A DNA stretch of 64,000 nt from Lentibacillus siamensis (GTDB taxonomy: Bacteria; Bacillota; Bacilli; Bacillales; Amphibacillaceae), in assembly GCF_039522605.1 (NCBI RefSeq), contig NZ_BAAADS010000001.1:434001-498000 (forward strand), given 5' to 3'. Within the stretch, counting starts at the first letter, position 1, and every line of letters begins with the position of its first letter. Positions 61,001-64,000 of this stretch are shown piece after piece. The notes under the pieces are model-generated. The model had not been told where the DNA came from, searched no databases, and saw only the letters and a program-made list of their open reading frames with translations. A program made the position numbers and the translations under genes.

Positions 61001-62169
61001 GAATCGACCTTCACACTGACATCTCCCGGTTTGGTCACGTCACTACTGAGATTCGCAAGTTTAGCCTTTGCACCAGACTGGGATGCATTGACCGAGATAA
61101 AATTCATATCAGCAAACTTAATCTTTTCAATAGCTGCATCGCCATTGTTCGTGATGTCATCAAAGCTGTAAACAACTTTGTTATCTTTAACTTTTAATGA
61201 AAGGGTAAATTCAGCGTCAAGACCGGCGAATTCATCTTTTACTTTTAACGTATATTTCGCTTCGCTATCACTGACTTTTTCAAAACTTACTTCAGGGTAG
61301 TAAAGCATATTATTGACCTTCAAACCATAAACAGGAGACGTTTGTCCGTTCATGACCCGGTCGTCGACTTTATATTTAATGACACGAGGAAATACTTCAT
61401 CAATCGTGACATCCATATAGTCTGAGCTTAATGTAGTTTTTACCGGCTCCGTATTTGGTGGCTCCGGAGGGGTGTATTCTGTGATGCTTACATTTGAGAT
61501 GGTAATATTCGCGGCGCCGCGGCTCTTCTCCAGCCCGATTAAACCAGCTTTATCCACACCGCCTGATTGCGACCAGGATCCCATTTTTTCATCATTAATA
61601 TACAACGTTGCCGAATTATCGATAAACCGGATACGCAAATGGTATGTCTGCCCAGCCTTCAATGGGATTCCCTTTGTCATCGACGTCCATTTATTGTTCG
61701 GCCCAAAAATTTCATGGAAATACTGATTGTTTTGATCGCCTGTTCCAACATAGGAATATGCGGATGAGTCCTGTACACGATAAATAACACCAAATCGATT
61801 CAAGTCTGTATCTGGTGTAATATCCGCCTCAAAGGTGCCATTCTTCATTTTTTCCATGTTATTGTAGACAATTTTATTTTTCCCGTTTGACGTGACACCA
61901 AACGTTACAGAACCATCATCATTATATGTGAGCGTTCCATCACCTTGAATAATTGTAAAATCGCCTTCTTCAAGGTTTTCATCCGTAACTTTAGTTTGAT
62001 AGCTGCCCATGGTGTCAACTTCACCCTGATTTTTGTTTCCATCAGCTGTATTCGTTTCCGATGCGCCAGTTGCATTAGCTGAAGGAATAACATTAGTGAA
62101 TGAATAGGGTATCAATAACATACATGCCAGAAACACAATGCATGTTTTTTGTACAAGCTTTTTATTCAC
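58075..62169 (-). CDS. Secreted GH101 endo-alpha-N-acetylgalactosaminidase with FIMAH-type C-terminal domain
   Basis: A 1364-residue secreted enzyme. Order: signal peptide (1-33), a LamG-like module (~60-230), a GH101 N-terminal beta domain (~245-500), then the catalytic barrel with nucleophile D655 in FIYLDVWYQD and acid/base ~E681 in VSTEFGTA. Beta-sandwich/CBM-like modules (~950-1270) and the shared C-terminal domain (~1281-1364) follow. GH101 releases intact Gal-beta-1,3-GalNAc from Ser/Thr of mucin-type glycoproteins, the substrate of the GH112 phosphorylase. The start is GTG behind GGGAGG/AAAGGAAG. It is the first gene of the seven-gene run and has a cre-overlapped promoter. Confidence 0.93.
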   Translation of the reverse strand: MNKKLVQKTCIVFLACMLLIPYSFTNVIPSANATGASETNTADGNKNQGEVDTMGSYQTKVTDENLEEGDFTIIQGDGTLTYNDDGSVTFGVTSNGKNKIVYNNMEKMKNGTFEADITPDTDLNRFGVIYRVQDSSAYSYVGTGDQNNQYFHEIFGPNNKWTSMTKGIPLKAGQTYHLRIRFIDNSATLYINDEKMGSWSQSGGVDKAGLIGLEKSRGAANITISNVSITEYTPPEPPNTEPVKTTLSSDYMDVTIDEVFPRVIKYKVDDRVMNGQTSPVYGLKVNNMLYYPEVSFEKVSDSEAKYTLKVKDEFAGLDAEFTLSLKVKDNKVVYSFDDITNNGDAAIEKIKFADMNFISVNASQSGAKAKLANLSSDVTKPGDVSVKVDSSMEKIGSSKGYYTAFLSTDELSAGVWSSSEVNGYYKLLANRYENENGDKAMGIGSNSLFYHRGFMPEPSSNKPVVKIALAKDINNDNTVDWQDGAIEYRDIMQDIKGWKNVNNLVGYRIAMNFGSQAQQPFLKTLDNIKKVALSTDGLGQAVLLKGYASEGHDSAHPDYGDVGERMGGKEDLNTLIQKAHNFNSEIGVHINAQEAYPEADAFSEKLINGPQAKGWGWLDQAYTIDKIWDLASGSRAKRLDKLDAVAPGLDFIYLDVWYQDQWESNRVAEQLMERGWRVSTEFGTAIPNYSTWQHWAVDKNYGGPESKGINSTVLRFISNHQKDSWVLNWPEAGGTADHPLLGGFQLAGFEGWQSDKNYDHFIRKTFNVNLPTKFLQKYYITDWEKTEGDPTKTNLSKRISLKDPSNGDKVVVTRKDNSRERIITLNGNVVLDGHKYLIPWVEQDFDTPTPDSNKLYHWNAEGGESTWTLPDEYQGVSSLKVYKLTDQGREDMQEVEVVNNKITLDAEAETPYVIVREGIEGPEVDEWSTGNHTHDSGFNTGTVDDKFTKIEGDKESVSVKRTSKNGDARNLSSGDYYLNIDSPSKKTKVSRTLTDLEPGKDYVAEVYVENKSDAKASISVTGGEEDVSNFTLRSLQKNYVKADSHATNDGYNSKMQRMQVSFTAKNDTAKLTLSREAGEGNTEFDDIRIVQKSLNNYVSDNVFKQDFETVVQGIYPFVIGNTEGVQDNRIHLSELHAPYTQKGWAGKIVDDVIDGNWSLKVNTGANGLVYRTIPQHFHFEPGATYKVSFDYQTTADSYRFISGNQAIDVHQIKNAKGLTTNKLLSSSTETKTAEFMITGSENGQTYIGIFNDGTTVNMHTGEGTFILDNLRIKKFAVSNVSDLKTLVDQYDESGAFESDDAVHALKLHLTAVERYEKVEDTGKVVKHLKGFKKLLNYQKEEGLITDKAHSSLISGTNKLIKEWQ

Positions 62170-62176
62170 GCTTCCT

Positions 62177-62230
62177 TTACCTCCCTTTTGATTGATAGTT
62201 TAATGGAAAGGAAAGAACACAGTACGACAA
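62177..62230 (-). CDS. Possible 17-residue leader peptide before the GH101 gene
   Basis: AAAGGAGG followed 5 bases later by TTG opens a frame MSYCVLSFPLNYQSKGR, ending TAA 7 bases before the GH101 GTG. The TAA overlaps the GH101 ribosome region. The ribosome site is stronger than that of GH101 itself. It may couple translation or regulate the operon, or be chance. There is no homology evidence. Confidence 0.35.
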   Translation of the reverse strand: MSYCVLSFPLNYQSKGR

Positions 62231-62293
62231 ATTCACCTCCTTTCATTCGAAAAACTCGTAGATTTCCATCTGATTTTGCCCTTCCCTGACGCT

Positions 62294-62331
62294 ATTACAC
62301 GTCAAGATTATCGTTAATTCAAGCGTTTTCA
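62294..62331 (-). promoter_or_regulatory. Promoter with overlapping cre site for the glycosidase-fibre operon
   Basis: On the minus strand TTGAAT (62322-62317) and TGTAAT (62299-62294) are 17 bases apart. TGAAAACGCTTGAA (62331-62318) fits the cre consensus at 12 of 14 positions and covers the -35 element. Catabolite repression of the whole operon is predicted. The remaining gap between the promoter and 62588 is A/T-rich, with nothing recognised. Confidence 0.62.
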
Positions 62332-62588
62332 CAATATAAATGTTGCTAATTCTTTTAGAGAAATTGCTCATTATTTGATTTTTCAATAAATTAGGATAAT
62401 AGTTTTAATACGAAAGTCCTGAAATTTTATTTACGAATAGAACAATGTAACTATATATAATAGGGAGACCCAACTACATACATTCAGGGCAAGCGTGGCG
62501 CATTTTTTCAGGATCTAATTATTCTTTAAGGTTTTCATCTGTATTGACAAAACATTTGTATGACCGAATAAAATGTCTTCAAACAAAA

Positions 62589-62616
62589 TAAATCTGCACA
62601 ACAAAGTGCAGATTTA
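62589..62616 (-). terminator. Terminator after the right-edge gene
   Basis: TAAATCTGCAC pairs perfectly with GTGCAGATTTA around a 6-base loop, followed on the minus strand by TTTTGTTTG. It lies about 180 bases after the stop of the right-edge gene and separates that gene from the GH101 operon promoter. Confidence 0.82.
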
Positions 62617-62795
62617 TCCAATATCAAACGCATGTCACTCATACTCAGTAAACATTTTATGCGCCTTCGCAACTTCCTTTATCTGATCGTATAACTTATC
62701 CCCTCTAGTACCATATTCTATCATTTAATAGTTGGTTATATCCTTACGTACATTGCGGTAATGCCTGGTCTTCTAATCCATCGCCAAAAACCCAA

Positions 62796-64000
62796 TTATT
62801 GATATTTATTTATTAAATAATCAACATCTGCCTGCAGCGTTTTATATACTTCCTCTGTGATTGAATCATCCTTTTTCAACCTTCCCATTAACACGTTAAG
62901 GCCATTTAAGTGTTTAATGACTTTGTCGGCTGCATCTTCTTTCTCGAAAATCCTTACTGTAATCAGCTGAAGGCTCAGTTTATGGGCAGCATCACCTTTT
63001 ATCTCCTCATTTTTTTCGTACTGCTCAACCAGTTTTTTCATGTCCGAAGCACTGGTCGTTACCTGGATTTTATAGGTTTCTTTCCGGGTGTTTCCCGCTT
63101 TGTCTTCCGCGGTCACAACCAGTTTATGTTCACCGGGTTTGCCTGCCAGATTAATAGACGAACCTTCCTTATAGGTCTCACCATCAAATTCTGCAGATAC
63201 ATTCGCCAAACCGCTTCCTTTATCTTTTGCCTTCCAGGAGAATTGTACCGTTTCCGAATCAGGGACACTTATTTTTTCATCCAGCTTTTTACCGTTCATT
63301 ACTGCGTTTATTGCAGGTGGTGTATCGTCGTCTTCATCTGACTTTTTCACCAGTTTATCCAAAATAGCTTCATAGTTTTTATTGAAGTATAAAACAGCTT
63401 CATCGATCTTTTGCTGGGTCGAATTCGGATTGCGAAACACCTTTTTGATTTGTTCCTTTAAGGCATTGAACCCGGAATTCTCCAGACTTTCATCCGTATA
63501 AATAGCCTCATTTATACTTGTTATTTCCTCATATGGCTGCGCCAGCTCCGAAAAATCAGATGTCCCTTCGATTTTTTCATAAAGTTTAATTTCAGCAGCC
63601 GCTGCAAATGTATCCAGGGGGTTTCCATATGTCTCTGTGATGTACAGTCGATAATATTTCGCTTCCACCGGCTCATCAAATTCTATCAGTGTGCTGCCAC
63701 TATCTTTCATGATGCCGGATTTAATCGTTGTCCAGCTACCGTCTTTGTTTGTATCAGATATCTGCAGTTTATACGATTTGACATCGCCATTGCCGTTTCT
63801 GCTCACATATTTATAAGCATCAACAGGCTTTACTTCCGGCATTTCAATAGTTATCCAATGGGGTACAGTTGGCCGGCTTCCAATGTACTGCGTGTGCCAC
63901 CATGTAGATTTATCTCCGTCCAGCACATTTTCGACAGGTCCTTCATAATTCCCGGTATTCAGCTCTTCGGAATCTGCATATGCTTTATATCCAGTCCTGT
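62796..64000 (-). CDS. C-terminal part of a large secreted protein: CBM32 module, helical linker, Ig-like and FIMAH-type domains
   Basis: The frame is open to the right edge, so the 5' end and any catalytic domain are missing; about 400 residues are visible. From the edge: an F5/8-type C (CBM32) module (NYEGPVENVLDGDKSTWWHT to AAAAEIKLYEKI), a FIVAR-like helical segment (~130 residues later, NKNYEAILDKL), an Ig-like domain (AGKPGEHKLVVTAEDKAGN) nearly identical in plan to that of the GH2 enzyme, and the shared C-terminal domain (KVIKHLNGLNVLMG). It is probably another surface glycosidase of the same set, perhaps a sialidase, fucosidase or hexosaminidase; the sequence here cannot tell which. 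Confidence 0.85.
   Translation of the reverse strand, partial: RTGYKAYADSEELNTGNYEGPVENVLDGDKSTWWHTQYIGSRPTVPHWITIEMPEVKPVDAYKYVSRNGNGDVKSYKLQISDTNKDGSWTTIKSGIMKDSGSTLIEFDEPVEAKYYRLYITETYGNPLDTFAAAAEIKLYEKIEGTSDFSELAQPYEEITSINEAIYTDESLENSGFNALKEQIKKVFRNPNSTQQKIDEAVLYFNKNYEAILDKLVKKSDEDDDTPPAINAVMNGKKLDEKISVPDSETVQFSWKAKDKGSGLANVSAEFDGETYKEGSSINLAGKPGEHKLVVTAEDKAGNTRKETYKIQVTTSASDMKKLVEQYEKNEEIKGDAAHKLSLQLITVRIFEKEDAADKVIKHLNGLNVLMGRLKKDDSITEEVYKTLQADVDYLINKYQ

Noticed and set aside
62635..62724. A 29-codon minus-strand frame (start MIEYGTRGDKLYDQ) in the gap before the GH101 promoter
   Set aside because: It has protein-like composition but no clear ribosome site or recognised family. It may be a gene remnant, but the evidence is too thin to list.

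Overview
The window looks like a chromosome segment of a low-GC, endospore-forming-type Firmicute of the family Bacillaceae. Its style fits the halotolerant Virgibacillus/Oceanobacillus/Lentibacillus group best, but the genus is an inference. Reasons: the A/T-rich intergenic DNA, strong GGAGG ribosome sites with frequent TTG/GTG starts, an S-box (SAM-I) leader, roc arginine-catabolism genes behind a sigma-54 type promoter, CcpA-type cre sites, a SipW/TasA/TapA fibre set, a thermolysin-type protease, and several families of short intergenic repeats. Nearly every gene is on the minus strand. No rRNA, tRNA, CRISPR array or intact insertion sequence was seen.

Layout. 1-5 kb: the end of a DUF819 membrane protein, then a class II histone-deacetylase-like amidohydrolase, an M20 carbamoylase-type amidase and a sodium:solute symporter. 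5-7.4 kb: an M4 metalloprotease and a lipoprotein with a BsuPI-type inhibitor-like domain. 7.8-10.7 kb: metQ-metN-metP behind a SAM-I riboswitch, with promoter and terminator visible. 10.8-13.8 kb: rocA-rocD behind a -24/-12 promoter and a paired upstream dyad that resembles RocR sites. 14-19.3 kb: SDR, threonine dehydratase, thioesterase and acyl-CoA ligase genes, then a TetR/SMR efflux pair on the plus strand. 19.4-20.4 kb: an A/T-rich two-gene unit with a HIRAN-like protein. 20.8-26 kb: oligopeptide-type binding protein, LacI regulator, Gfo/Idh/MocA oxidoreductase and ROK kinase, tied by a shared palindromic operator.

26.5-44 kb is an amino-sugar block. A GntR regulator precedes agaS, a mannose-family PTS (EIIB, C, D, A), nagA, a tagatose-6-phosphate kinase and a tagatose-bisphosphate aldolase. 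Upstream lies an ABC importer (binding protein and two permeases) with a GH112 galacto-N-biose/lacto-N-biose phosphorylase, a 55-residue membrane protein, a second ROK kinase, a sulfatase and a PP2C-like protein.

44-64 kb is the most striking part. Seven genes lie in one orientation with gaps of 100 bp or less: GH101 endo-alpha-N-acetylgalactosaminidase, a TasA/CalY fibre protein, GH89, GH84, GH2, a TapA-like protein and SipW signal peptidase. They end at a strong terminator. All four glycosidases, and a fifth secreted protein cut by the right edge, end in the same ~80-residue domain (FIMAH-like).

How it fits together (inference from known families): secreted enzymes trim mucin-type O-glycans, and GH101 releases Gal-beta-1,3-GalNAc. 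The ABC system imports the disaccharide and GH112 phosphorolyses it to Gal-1-P and GalNAc. A ROK kinase would phosphorylate GalNAc. NagA, AgaS, LacC-type and LacD-type enzymes take GalNAc-6-P to triose phosphates. Free GalNAc could also enter by the PTS. Placing TasA, TapA and SipW in the same transcription unit suggests that the enzymes may be displayed on, or co-regulated with, an extracellular protein fibre. This is the best candidate for an undescribed system here.
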